Shown here one piece after another: positions 61,301 through 64,000 of a stretch of 64,000 bases of DNA (position 1 is the first letter of the stretch; the number at the start of each line of letters is the position of its first letter). The position numbers and the translations under genes are program-made. The DNA comes from Glandiceps talaboti (lineage: Eukaryota > Hemichordata > Enteropneusta > Spengelidae): the NCBI RefSeq assembly GCF_964340395.1, contig NC_135549.1, positions 9,369,342 to 9,433,341 on the forward strand. Reading direction: 5' to 3'. The notes under the pieces are model-generated. The model did not search any database. It was not told the DNA's origin and was given only the letters and a program-made list of their open reading frames with translations.

Positions 61301-64000
61301 CAAAGTGAGATATAGGATCACATTATGAGTAGGAAACAGGCAGTTCCTTTTCTATTCCCACCCTATTCCTGCCTTATCCTTGTCAAAAGTTCACACACTG
61401 CAGTTACATCCAACTTCCTTCCCAGGGTGGCAGGATATTTGGTGTTTTCAGACTTCCTATCACTGTAGGACTTCCAAATTTCTAATAATAACATTGCTAA
61501 ATATATCTTGAAGAGAGACAATTCAATGTGCATATATACCTTACACAATCAAGTTTTATCAACGTGCACACTGTGACACATCAAAAATGGGTATTCTACG
61601 GAAATGCTAGAATAGCACTACAACTGCTACAAAATTCAAATATTTCCAAATCCAACTGGTGGCCCTACTTTTACTATGTGTCTGTTTATTGAGCTCAGCC
61701 ATGCTTTTTATGACATAACTAGGGTGTCTTTTACTTTCCTTTGTGGTAAAACTCAATGTGGCTCTTTCTACTTATTTCTACGTTTCTGCTAAATTCAAAT
61801 TGATTATGTTATTATATTCAAAATATGAATTTATATAGTAATATTAGTATACTAATTATTATACTTGACTATCTTAAATGAAGACACGCAATAATACAGG
61901 GATAATAAGAAATATATTCGTATAAACTGAAGTCAAATTTTGTTAAAGAGCGCTCCATGTTTCAATCCTGTTTTATTTATCATCTTAATAAAGATCTACA
62001 TGGGATCATTTTTTTGTTCTGGGCCAACTTATTCTAAAGCTCCACCAATCAATGACATCAAAATCAAGATTTTAATCATAAACCAAGGTGGGTCTTCATT
62101 GGTTGTTTTTAGTTTGACTGCATTATGCAATACAAATAACTTGTACATTTGATTTTACTTTATCCATAGACCCTACACATGTAGGGTCTGAGCATTATCT
62201 TTACCGTGATACCTTACGATTTACAACCAGTGTAGATTGCTTGACTACAAAATTGTCTGCTACACACATTTCTGGCGAATTTGTTGCATAATGAAATTCT
62301 AAAGCTCACTATGAATGGCAAATCAAATATTTAAAAGCCCATATGTGTAGGAGTAATAATGACAGATAGTCTGACTGATCAATACAAAAATGTTTGTAGA
62401 CCACTTGTCCTTCAGAAGTTACAAACATGAGTAATTCCTGAATATTTTGGTTGCCAAGAATATTAGATAAACATGGTGTATATAAAAGCGCAGGGGTTAT
62501 CACATTCATGATAATGCAAAAACGTTAAATGTCATATTTTTGAATGATGTACCACTCGAATTCATTGTCGCTATAAGTAATTATCTCTACCTGAGTCCTC
62601 TGTTTAAACTGAATCAGTCTGTTTATGAATCCTGCTTTAACTAATGGGTGGGATGAAAACAATTCATCTGCCAGGAAAAAGGTTCAATTGAAAAACTTAA
62701 AATTTACACCTCATTACTACTACATGCTGTACTGAGTTTACTGACTTTACATTGTCTTTCTGACAGCATTTCTTTGGATCACAGACTTAAAAAACAACTT
62801 CATGTTCTACCATGGCCTCTTTAAAAAATATGACTTTTTATCTCTCTGGGGAAGATAAATCATTTCAGATATGCACTTAAATCAAACGGTGTGAAGTGAA
62901 TAGCTTGACAGAAAGATTCAATATCAATCCTTATAGATACCCTCTAAAATTTTATATCAATCTCATGTGACCAAAACTTATATGATCAAGTAGCTGATCA
63001 AGTAACTAAGCGTTTGTTGTGATTTTGAGTTTTTTTTCCTGTTAGTTGTGCTTTTTTCATTGTTGTTTTCTGGTTAAATGACAGAGTGAAAAAAGCACAA
63101 AATTAGGGGGGGGGGGGACTCAAATCACTCAATGCTAAAATTATTACAGCTACTGATCTTGGGCCCTACACAATTCTGATTCATTTCTGGAATAATTTTT
63201 GTCCAAGTTTGAGAGAAAAGGGAGTAACTGTCTGTTAATAAAATTGTGATTTTTTCCATCGTTTGTTTTCATTGTATATAATTACATCGCGACCATTGGG
63301 TCTTTTATCTTGGCAAAAACATTACATGGGAAAAATGACAATGCATCCACACAACAATTCCTACATCATCCGACCTACTTCAAATGACACTGCCACAGGG
63401 TAGTGTTAACACAGCGCCCTGATCAATACACGTACATATCTCTATAACATTTTCAACTTAAAAGACGAGTATTAATGCAAACGTTTAGTACATATCAAAG
63501 ACATGGAACTGTGAAAGGTTGGACGACAAGTATTCCAAATTAGTACGAATTATATCGGAGATATACCCCTATAGATGTCACCCATTCTCACCATGTACAA
63601 CAAATAACAACAGTTTCTGTGAAGAATCCGGAAGTAAGACCGTGTTCCTGTTACCTAAGCAGTTATCTATGATAGTGCTAGCAAGCTACGTACCTTGGCA
63701 CTGAGGTCCCCAATGGCCGTCACAGCATTCCACTATTAAGTACGTATCTTCACATTGGTGACGACAGCCTAACACTTCGACAACATGGTCGAGTACTCGA
63801 AGAGAGTACGTGCAATCTCTCATTCCCTGACCAGTTGTGACAGCCTGAGTACCGACTGGACACATGCTCGGTTCACTTATTTCACATTGCATGCACTCCG
63901 TGTACGATATCCTCGAGTTCGTGTAATCACAACGGCCATTAATTCCTCCGTTATCATCCTCGTCATCACTCTGTGGCTCTTCTCTTGTATCTGGTTGCGG
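9171..64000 (-). CDS. STAB: Stabilin-like scavenger receptor, 61 exons resolved, 5' end outside the window
   Basis: Large type I membrane receptor of the stabilin family. Vertebrate stabilins clear modified LDL, glycosaminoglycans, phosphatidylserine-bearing cells and extracellular debris by endocytosis. Joining the exons listed below gives 7626 nt: 2541 codons plus stop, all phases consistent, close to the roughly 2550 residues of vertebrate stabilins. The order is cysteine module, EGFs, then three pairs of FAS1 domains each followed by a cysteine module and EGF block, a seventh FAS1, a transmembrane helix and a tail with NPLY. FAS1-internal introns are almost all phase 0, while most EGF-border introns are phase 1. 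The signal peptide and start lie right of 64000. No Link domain is present. It probably descends from the gene that gave vertebrate STAB1 and STAB2; the NPLY tail is STAB2-like. Confidence 0.96.
9198..9722. repeat. Last intron: (TG)n/(TGTA)n/(CGTA)n compound microsatellite
   Basis: The intron between exons 60 and 61 holds (TG)n from 9231, (TACG)n at about 9333-9365, (TGTA)n to about 9422 and more TG to 9482. The MCVC frames are artefacts. Confidence 0.93.
9723..9818 (-). CDS. STAB: Stabilin exon 60: cytoplasmic tail with NPLY
   Basis: Residues 2502-2533, phase 0/0. It ends in [19 protein letters not shown] (residues 2526-2529) is an NPxY-type clathrin/adaptor signal, and the same four residues occur in the tail of vertebrate stabilin-2. 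Confidence 0.92.
9938..10102 (-). CDS. STAB: Stabilin exon 59: transmembrane helix
   Basis: Residues 2447-2501, phase 0/0. About 20 hydrophobic residues ([20 protein letters not shown]) are followed by a WYRRNRRK stop-transfer cluster, so the C-terminus is cytoplasmic. Confidence 0.95.
10989..11120 (-). CDS. STAB: Stabilin exon 58: end of FAS1-7
   Basis: Residues 2403-2446, phase 0/0. It carries the conserved FAS1 end, [18 protein letters not shown], then a short juxtamembrane stalk. Confidence 0.94.
11923..12054 (-). CDS. STAB: Stabilin exon 57: FAS1-7, central part
   Basis: Residues 2359-2402, phase 0/0. It contains the HIVSEL strand region and MYTTMSGS, equivalent to the 'YxxHI...TLxG' middle of FAS1. 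Confidence 0.9.
12323..12436 (-). CDS. STAB: Stabilin exon 56: FAS1-7, H1-type motif
   Basis: Residues 2321-2358, phase 0/0. [15 protein letters not shown] corresponds to the FAS1 'TxFxPxNxAF' box, but the usual Asn-x-Ala-Phe is degenerate. Confidence 0.9.
12910..13034 (-). CDS. STAB: Stabilin exon 55: second half of last EGF, start of FAS1-7
   Basis: Residues 2279-2320, phase 1/0. It encodes [15 protein letters not shown], the C-terminal half of an EGF, then [17 protein letters not shown] opening FAS1-7. In vertebrates the Link domain lies immediately before this segment. Confidence 0.94.
13537..13681 (-). CDS. STAB: Stabilin exon 54: EGF and first half of last EGF
   Basis: Residues 2231-2278, phase 0/1. 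[19 protein letters not shown] completes one [22 protein letters not shown] opens the next. In vertebrate stabilins this is followed by the Link module. Confidence 0.94.
13974..14158 (-). CDS. STAB: Stabilin exon 53: two EGF-like repeats
   Basis: Residues 2169-2230, phase 1/0. [15 protein letters not shown] and [15 protein letters not shown] starts are visible. Of two adjacent candidate AGs, the one that keeps frame was chosen. Confidence 0.93.
14474..14689 (-). CDS. STAB: Stabilin exon 52: laminin-type/EGF pair
   Basis: Residues 2097-2168, phase 1/1. [26 protein letters not shown], then [11 protein letters not shown]. It aligns residue for residue with the corresponding block of vertebrate stabilin-2. 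Confidence 0.96.
14892..14906 (-). promoter_or_regulatory. Candidate CTCF-type site
   Basis: On the minus strand CCACTAGATGGCGCT fits the published CTCF core pattern CCA-S-Y-AG-R-K-GGC-R-S at every position. Intron between exons 52 and 51. A chance or repeat-derived match cannot be excluded. Confidence 0.35.
15221..15370 (-). CDS. STAB: Stabilin exon 51: laminin-type EGF
   Basis: Residues 2047-2096, phase 1/1. [19 protein letters not shown], then [17 protein letters not shown]: the 'CPGG..PC.GHG.C' repeat that follows each cysteine module in stabilins. Confidence 0.95.
15516..15642 (-). CDS. STAB: Stabilin exon 50: fourth cysteine module, second part
   Basis: Residues 2005-2046, phase 0/1. 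[26 protein letters not shown]: the stabilin 'C.Y...GC..C.....CC.G.YG..C' signature. Confidence 0.95.
15925..15981 (-). CDS. STAB: Stabilin exon 49: fourth cysteine module, first part
   Basis: Residues 1986-2004, phase 0/0. [16 protein letters not shown]. Close to exon 32 ([15 protein letters not shown]), the same position in the previous module. Confidence 0.94.
16328..16474 (-). CDS. STAB: Stabilin exon 48: end of FAS1-6
   Basis: Residues 1937-1985, phase 0/0. [20 protein letters not shown] is the FAS1 C-terminal box running into the next cysteine module. Its 3' splice site is the first unit of a tandem array (next entry). Confidence 0.94.
16461..16612. repeat. 42-43-bp tandem array that duplicates the exon 48 acceptor
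   Basis: Four units each read on the minus strand as a CTAG acceptor, then GGTGACATCTAT or a one-base variant. AG-to-exon positions are 16474 (used), 16517, 16559 and 16601. Using any upstream copy would add 43, 85 or 127 nt and shift the frame. Confidence 0.9.
16986..17069 (-). CDS. STAB: Stabilin exon 47: FAS1-6, middle
   Basis: Residues 1909-1936, phase 0/0. Ends SAGCWGNQ. Confidence 0.92.
17688..17945 (-). CDS. STAB: Stabilin exon 46: FAS1-6, N-terminal half
   Basis: Residues 1823-1908, phase 0/0. [19 protein letters not shown], then [17 protein letters not shown] and [14 protein letters not shown], a textbook FAS1 start. The acceptor is chosen at 17945 (ATTCACAG); a second in-frame AG at 17975 would add ten residues. 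An obvious third AG further up gives the wrong frame. Confidence 0.9.
17946..20959. other. 3-kb intron with two degenerate tandem regions
   Basis: 18060-18480 holds about five diverged copies of a roughly 90-110-bp unit built around TTACAGCAATGTAATGCAGG. 18600-19220 holds short, roughly 30-bp diverged units rich in GTGACAGAGGGTGTGTATGT; a plus-strand frame of 89 codons (18736-19005) is a by-product. (TGTA)n/(GTGC)n lies at 19672-19747. No coding homology was seen. Confidence 0.7.
20960..21175 (-). CDS. STAB: Stabilin exon 45: end of FAS1-5 and Pro/Gly linker
   Basis: Residues 1751-1822, phase 0/0. [16 protein letters not shown] closes FAS1-5. About 39 residues rich in Pro, Gly, Asn and Ser follow ([20 protein letters not shown] and [12 protein letters not shown] are visible), running into more Pro at the start of exon 46. 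Confidence 0.94.
22037..22183 (-). CDS. STAB: Stabilin exon 44: FAS1-5, middle
   Basis: Residues 1702-1750, phase 0/0. [12 protein letters not shown] is the conserved 'L..Y/HHV/I' strand; [13 protein letters not shown] is the 'TL.G..I.I' strand. Confidence 0.95.
22585..22683 (-). CDS. STAB: Stabilin exon 43: FAS1-5, H1 box
   Basis: Residues 1669-1701, phase 0/0. [18 protein letters not shown] is the FAS1 H1 motif. Confidence 0.95.
23190..23276 (+). repeat. Interspersed repeat family, copy A
   Basis: TTCTGGACTAACTTTCTCTA, then CAGACAACTG. Related segments lie at 26862-26940 and 61995-62060, suggesting an old SINE/MITE family. Confidence 0.6.
23387..23440 (-). CDS. STAB: Stabilin exon 42: FAS1-5 start
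   Basis: Residues 1651-1668, phase 0/0. [18 protein letters not shown]. Confidence 0.88.
23777..23971 (-). CDS. STAB: Stabilin exon 41: EGF-like repeats
   Basis: Residues 1586-1650, phase 0/0. Second half of one EGF ([15 protein letters not shown]) and a complete one ([14 protein letters not shown] to [14 protein letters not shown]), then GKIMEV-type lead into FAS1-5. Confidence 0.95.
24365..24438 (-). CDS. STAB: Stabilin exon 40: EGF first half
   Basis: Residues 1561-1585, phase 1/0. [21 protein letters not shown]. Confidence 0.93.
24819..24941 (-). CDS. STAB: Stabilin exon 39: EGF-like repeat
   Basis: Residues 1520-1560, phase 1/1, a symmetrical single-EGF exon. [29 protein letters not shown]. 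Confidence 0.95.
25238..25302 (-). CDS. STAB: Stabilin exon 38: EGF second half
   Basis: Residues 1498-1519, phase 2/1. [20 protein letters not shown]. The EGF is split by a phase-2 intron. Confidence 0.91.
25668..25719 (-). CDS. STAB: Stabilin exon 37: EGF first half
   Basis: Residues 1481-1497, phase 1/2. [14 protein letters not shown]. Donor GTAAGT. Confidence 0.88.
26350..26445 (-). CDS. STAB: Stabilin exon 36: EGF-like repeat
   Basis: Residues 1449-1480, phase 1/1. [28 protein letters not shown]. Acceptor GATAAG is weak but is the only in-frame choice. Confidence 0.9.
26862..26940 (+). repeat. Interspersed repeat family, copy B
   Basis: TTCTGGACCAACTTTTACTA, AAGCTCTGCCAGATAACTG, same order as copy A. 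Confidence 0.6.
27191..27343 (-). CDS. STAB: Stabilin exon 35: laminin-type EGF
   Basis: Residues 1398-1448, phase 1/1. [43 protein letters not shown]. Confidence 0.95.
27649..27691 (-). CDS. STAB: Stabilin exon 34: third cysteine module, end
   Basis: Residues 1384-1397, phase 0/1. [14 protein letters not shown], the 'CC.GFYG..C' signature. Confidence 0.93.
27998..28102 (-). CDS. STAB: Stabilin exon 33: third cysteine module, middle
   Basis: Residues 1349-1383, phase 0/0. [25 protein letters not shown]. Confidence 0.93.
28507..28563 (-). CDS. STAB: Stabilin exon 32: third cysteine module, start
   Basis: Residues 1330-1348, phase 0/0. [19 protein letters not shown]. Confidence 0.93.
29142..29200 (+). 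repeat. 59-bp interspersed repeat, copy 1 of 3
   Basis: Starts GAATAGCACTCCTAGTGGCC and ends near CTGATAACCAGAATAT. Related copies lie at 46638-46696 and 46744-46802. Confidence 0.85.
29297..29428 (-). CDS. STAB: Stabilin exon 31: end of FAS1-4
   Basis: Residues 1286-1329, phase 0/0. [20 protein letters not shown], the FAS1 C-terminal box. Confidence 0.95.
29817..29951 (-). CDS. STAB: Stabilin exon 30: FAS1-4, middle
   Basis: Residues 1241-1285, phase 0/0. [29 protein letters not shown]. Confidence 0.95.
30249..30604. repeat. Foldback element, about 140-bp inverted arms
   Basis: The arm at 30249-30388 is repeated in reverse complement at 30461-30604 with mismatches and small indels. Long shared blocks include GGGAAAGTAAACAA and TTAATAACACTTGGC. 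About 70 bp separates the arms. Inside the intron between exons 30 and 29. Confidence 0.9.
30700..30804 (-). CDS. STAB: Stabilin exon 29: FAS1-4, H1 box
   Basis: Residues 1206-1240, phase 0/0. [18 protein letters not shown]. Confidence 0.95.
31356..31556. repeat. About 27-28-bp minisatellite, 7 copies
   Basis: Units read GACAGGTGGGCATCATGTTT, then TGATGTC or TGATGTG. In the 2.1-kb intron between exons 29 and 28. Confidence 0.93.
31950..32270. mobile_element. MITE-like element, copy 1
   Basis: About 320 bp. The ends form degenerate inverted repeats: GCATACTAGTGG-CATTTGCAC at the left against ACATACTAGGGTTATTTGCA read back from the right. Related along its length to 48449-48780. No coding capacity. 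Confidence 0.6.
32913..33011 (-). CDS. STAB: Stabilin exon 28: FAS1-4, first helices
   Basis: Residues 1173-1205, phase 0/0. [19 protein letters not shown]. Donor GTGGGT. Confidence 0.88.
33095..33211 (-). CDS. STAB: Stabilin exon 27: FAS1-3/FAS1-4 junction
   Basis: Residues 1134-1172, phase 0/0. [10 protein letters not shown] completes FAS1-3; [20 protein letters not shown] follows. Confidence 0.9.
33928..34039. repeat. Foldback (inverted repeat, 53-bp arms)
   Basis: Left arm 33928-33980 and right arm 33987-34039 are near-complementary, sharing GTTATTACCCGATATCA and CTCTTC blocks, with a loop of about 6 nt. In the intron between exons 27 and 26. No coding capacity. Confidence 0.85.
34441..34518 (-). 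CDS. STAB: Stabilin exon 26: end of FAS1-3
   Basis: Residues 1108-1133, phase 0/0. [13 protein letters not shown], the FAS1 C-terminal box. Confidence 0.95.
34545..35051 (-). mobile_element. 5'-truncated LINE fragment (RT C-terminus and 3'UTR)
   Basis: On the minus strand 35051-34848 reads [20 protein letters not shown], then a [13 protein letters not shown] stretch, characteristic of the region downstream of reverse transcriptase in many animal non-LTR elements. A one-base frame change is needed before the final [16 protein letters not shown] and stop, so it is dead. The 3'UTR runs to an A-rich end near 34545-34560. Same strand as the host gene, in the intron between exons 26 and 25. Confidence 0.8.
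35168..35282 (-). CDS. STAB: Stabilin exon 25: FAS1-3, middle
   Basis: Residues 1069-1107, phase 2/0. [29 protein letters not shown]. Confidence 0.94.
36199..36338 (-). CDS. STAB: Stabilin exon 24: FAS1-3, H1 box
   Basis: Residues 1023-1068 plus two bases, phase 0/2. [25 protein letters not shown]. Confidence 0.94.
36903..36950 (-). CDS. STAB: Stabilin exon 23: FAS1-3, first helix
   Basis: Residues 1007-1022, phase 0/0. [16 protein letters not shown]. Confidence 0.86.
37069..37320. repeat. (CA)n/(TA)n compound microsatellite
   Basis: Intron between exons 23 and 22. The His/Thr and CVCV frames are artefacts. Confidence 0.96.
37812..37907 (-). CDS. STAB: Stabilin exon 22: EGF second half
   Basis: Residues 975-1006, phase 0/0. 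[30 protein letters not shown] leading into FAS1-3. Confidence 0.92.
38125..38220 (-). CDS. STAB: Stabilin exon 21: EGF halves
   Basis: Residues 943-974, phase 0/0. [16 protein letters not shown], then [11 protein letters not shown]. This EGF set uses phase-0 introns inside domains. Confidence 0.94.
38973..39131 (-). CDS. STAB: Stabilin exon 20: EGF-like repeats
   Basis: Residues 890-942, phase 0/0. [39 protein letters not shown]. Confidence 0.94.
39595..39866 (-). CDS. STAB: Stabilin exon 19: three EGF-like segments
   Basis: Residues 799-889, phase 1/0. [56 protein letters not shown]. Confidence 0.95.
40627..40738 (-). CDS. STAB: Stabilin exon 18: laminin-type EGF, end
   Basis: Residues 762-798, phase 0/1. 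[29 protein letters not shown]. Confidence 0.93.
40968..41216. repeat. (AATC)n-(CCAA)n microsatellite
   Basis: About 45 perfect CCAA units at 41034-41212, after a short (CAAT)n/(CCAT)n lead. NQPT and VGWL frames are artefacts. Intron between exons 18 and 17. Confidence 0.97.
41314..41400 (-). CDS. STAB: Stabilin exon 17: second cysteine module end, laminin EGF start
   Basis: Residues 733-761, phase 0/0. [25 protein letters not shown]. Confidence 0.94.
41771..41872 (-). CDS. STAB: Stabilin exon 16: second cysteine module, middle
   Basis: Residues 699-732, phase 0/0. [26 protein letters not shown]. Confidence 0.93.
42549..42614 (-). CDS. STAB: Stabilin exon 15: second cysteine module, start
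   Basis: Residues 677-698, phase 0/0. [19 protein letters not shown]. Confidence 0.93.
42905..43072. repeat. Tandem array that duplicates the exon 14 donor
   Basis: On the minus strand five copies of a CTG|GTAAGT-type donor, in units of 15-40 bp containing ACAAACTGTWCTG and TGTAAAGTG. Exon-end equivalents are 43059 (used), 43019, 43004, 42965 and 42926. Downstream copies would extend the exon by 40, 55, 94 or 133 nt, all out of frame. Confidence 0.9.
43059..43232 (-). CDS. STAB: Stabilin exon 14: end of FAS1-2
   Basis: Residues 619-676, phase 0/0. [20 protein letters not shown] is the FAS1 C-terminal box; HRCDTEK begins the next cysteine module. Confidence 0.95.
43814..43894 (-). CDS. STAB: Stabilin exon 13: FAS1-2, middle
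   Basis: Residues 592-618, phase 0/0. [16 protein letters not shown]. Confidence 0.9.
44268..44321 (-). CDS. STAB: Stabilin exon 12: FAS1-2, H2 strand
   Basis: Residues 574-591, phase 0/0. [17 protein letters not shown], the 'L..HIV.G' strand. Confidence 0.93.
44767..44886 (-). CDS. STAB: Stabilin exon 11: FAS1-2, H1 box
   Basis: Residues 534-573, phase 0/0. [19 protein letters not shown]. Confidence 0.95.
45162..45224 (-). CDS. STAB: Stabilin exon 10: FAS1-2, first helices
   Basis: Residues 513-533, phase 0/0. [19 protein letters not shown]. Confidence 0.92.
45532..45675 (-). CDS. STAB: Stabilin exon 9: end of FAS1-1
   Basis: Residues 465-512, phase 0/0. [19 protein letters not shown]. 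Confidence 0.95.
46092..46289. repeat. About 36-40-bp minisatellite, 5 copies
   Basis: Units TTTTACTCTCATCCCCACAA then ACTCTGACTCGGTAGA. The array ends about 18 nt from the donor of exon 8. Confidence 0.95.
46308..46460 (-). CDS. STAB: Stabilin exon 8: FAS1-1, middle
   Basis: Residues 414-464, phase 0/0. [27 protein letters not shown]. Donor GTAAGG. Confidence 0.94.
46638..46696 (+). repeat. 59-bp interspersed repeat, copy 2 of 3
   Basis: GAACAGCACTCCTAGTGGCC followed by the shared tail. See copies at 29142 and 46744. Confidence 0.85.
46744..46802 (+). repeat. 59-bp interspersed repeat, copy 3 of 3
   Basis: GAACAGCGCCCCTAGTGGCC; the reverse strand GGCCACTAGGGGCGC is one G short of a canonical CTCF core. 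Confidence 0.85.
46822..46983 (-). CDS. STAB: Stabilin exon 7: FAS1-1, H1 box
   Basis: Residues 360-413, phase 0/0. [34 protein letters not shown]. Confidence 0.95.
47272..47460 (-). CDS. STAB: Stabilin exon 6: EGF repeats, lead into FAS1-1
   Basis: Residues 297-359, phase 0/0. [41 protein letters not shown]. Confidence 0.95.
48181..48383 (-). CDS. STAB: Stabilin exon 5: EGF-like repeats
   Basis: Residues 229-296, phase 1/0. [48 protein letters not shown]. Confidence 0.95.
48449..48780. mobile_element. MITE-like element, copy 2
   Basis: Same family and orientation as 31950-32270. Left end GCATACTTGTGG, then TATTTGCAC; right end read back is GTGTACTCTGGGTATTTGCAC. Diverged by many substitutions and indels. 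Confidence 0.6.
48969..49094 (-). CDS. STAB: Stabilin exon 4: EGF-like repeat
   Basis: Residues 187-228, phase 1/1. [30 protein letters not shown]. Confidence 0.95.
49679..49774 (-). CDS. STAB: Stabilin exon 3: EGF-like repeat
   Basis: Residues 155-186, phase 1/1. [27 protein letters not shown]. Confidence 0.95.
50742..50900. repeat. About 38-bp diverged tandem array beside exon 2 donor
   Basis: Four to five units carrying TTTTACAGTATAACACAAAG and YCCATGCTGTC blocks. The array ends about 15 nt from the donor of exon 2. Confidence 0.85.
50916..51071 (-). CDS. STAB: Stabilin exon 2: laminin-type EGF
   Basis: Residues 103-154, phase 1/1. [41 protein letters not shown]. Joins exon 1 as CQ-ECPGG, as in vertebrate stabilins. 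Confidence 0.96.
53850..54470 (-). mobile_element. 5'-truncated LINE fragment
   Basis: The minus strand reads [20 protein letters not shown] then NSLPLSVKQ, the hallmark of the last residues of many animal non-LTR elements. In-frame stops follow. The 3'UTR runs to AATAAAA and a (CTCAA)n tail at 53851-53868. Extent above about 54300 is uncertain. Confidence 0.75.
59500..59935. repeat. Degenerate minisatellite (CCAGCACCCTCCTTGTACCA)
   Basis: Irregular tandem of CACCCTCCTTGTACCA, TACATTGTACCAGC and ACTGTAGCCTCC blocks with higher-order repeats. Open frames are artefacts. Confidence 0.92.
61995..62060 (+). repeat. Interspersed repeat family, copy C
   Basis: TTCTGGGCCAACTTATTCTA, AAGCTCCACCA. 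Shorter match than A and B. Confidence 0.5.
63694..64000 (-). CDS. STAB: Stabilin exon 1 (partial at window edge): N-terminal cysteine module
   Basis: Residues 1-102 of the visible protein; the frame is open to the edge, so the true exon start is outside or undefined. An acidic stretch ([11 protein letters not shown]) is followed by [41 protein letters not shown] and [11 protein letters not shown], the EMI-like module at the N-terminus of stabilins. Donor GTACGT, phase 1. No signal peptide lies within the window. Confidence 0.93.

Larger units (their letters stand above)
51072..63693. other. 12.6-kb intron between exons 1 and 2
   Basis: Contents seen: a 36-bp tandem (about 3 copies of TATCAACACTAACACAACTA) at 52724-52830; a GC-richer patch at 53270-53390; a LINE fragment near 53850-54470; a minisatellite at 59500-59935; a repeat-like segment at 60230-60430; a third copy of an interspersed family at 61980-62060; a G-run near 63106-63118. 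No nested gene was recognised. Confidence 0.75.

Noticed and set aside
1-64000. Prokaryotic or viral system, CRISPR array, or tRNA/rRNA genes
   Set aside because: The tandem arrays lack spacer-repeat structure, all genes are spliced animal genes, and no cloverleaf or rRNA segment was recognised.

Overview
The window is animal genomic DNA. It is AT-rich and full of microsatellites and minisatellites, and its genes are split by many short GT-AG introns. It carries two tandem genes, both on the minus strand. The gene content and the repeat-rich introns suggest a marine invertebrate, most likely a deuterostome such as a hemichordate, echinoderm or cephalochordate. The sequence alone does not fix the phylum.

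Layout: (1) 111-506 holds the first two coding exons of a RYBP/YAF2-type Polycomb adaptor, which continues past the left edge. (2) 507-9170 is intergenic DNA with several tandem arrays and a hairpin; it must also hold the 3'UTR of the next gene. (3) 9171-64000 is almost all of a stabilin gene (scavenger/clearance receptor of the STAB1/STAB2 family). I resolved 61 coding exons by hand. Every internal boundary has GT/AG signals, all intron phases agree, and the joined frame runs 2541 codons to a stop at 9171-9173. The signal peptide and start codon lie beyond position 64000.

Reading N to C (high to low coordinate), the stabilin protein has an N-terminal cysteine module, an EGF block, FAS1-1 and -2, a cysteine module and EGF block, FAS1-3 and -4, a cysteine module and EGF block, FAS1-5 and -6, a cysteine module and EGF block, FAS1-7, one transmembrane helix, and a short tail with an NPLY endocytic motif. 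The seven FAS1 domains and the overall length match vertebrate stabilins. The Link (hyaluronan-binding) domain is absent: the EGF-like domain that it interrupts in vertebrates is intact here and is split only by a phase-1 intron.

The introns hold two 5'-truncated LINE fragments, a pair of MITE-like elements, two large foldbacks, a three-copy 59-bp repeat with a CTCF-like core, and minisatellites that abut splice sites. Two of those arrays have duplicated the splice site itself. No prokaryotic system, CRISPR array, or credible plus-strand gene was found.
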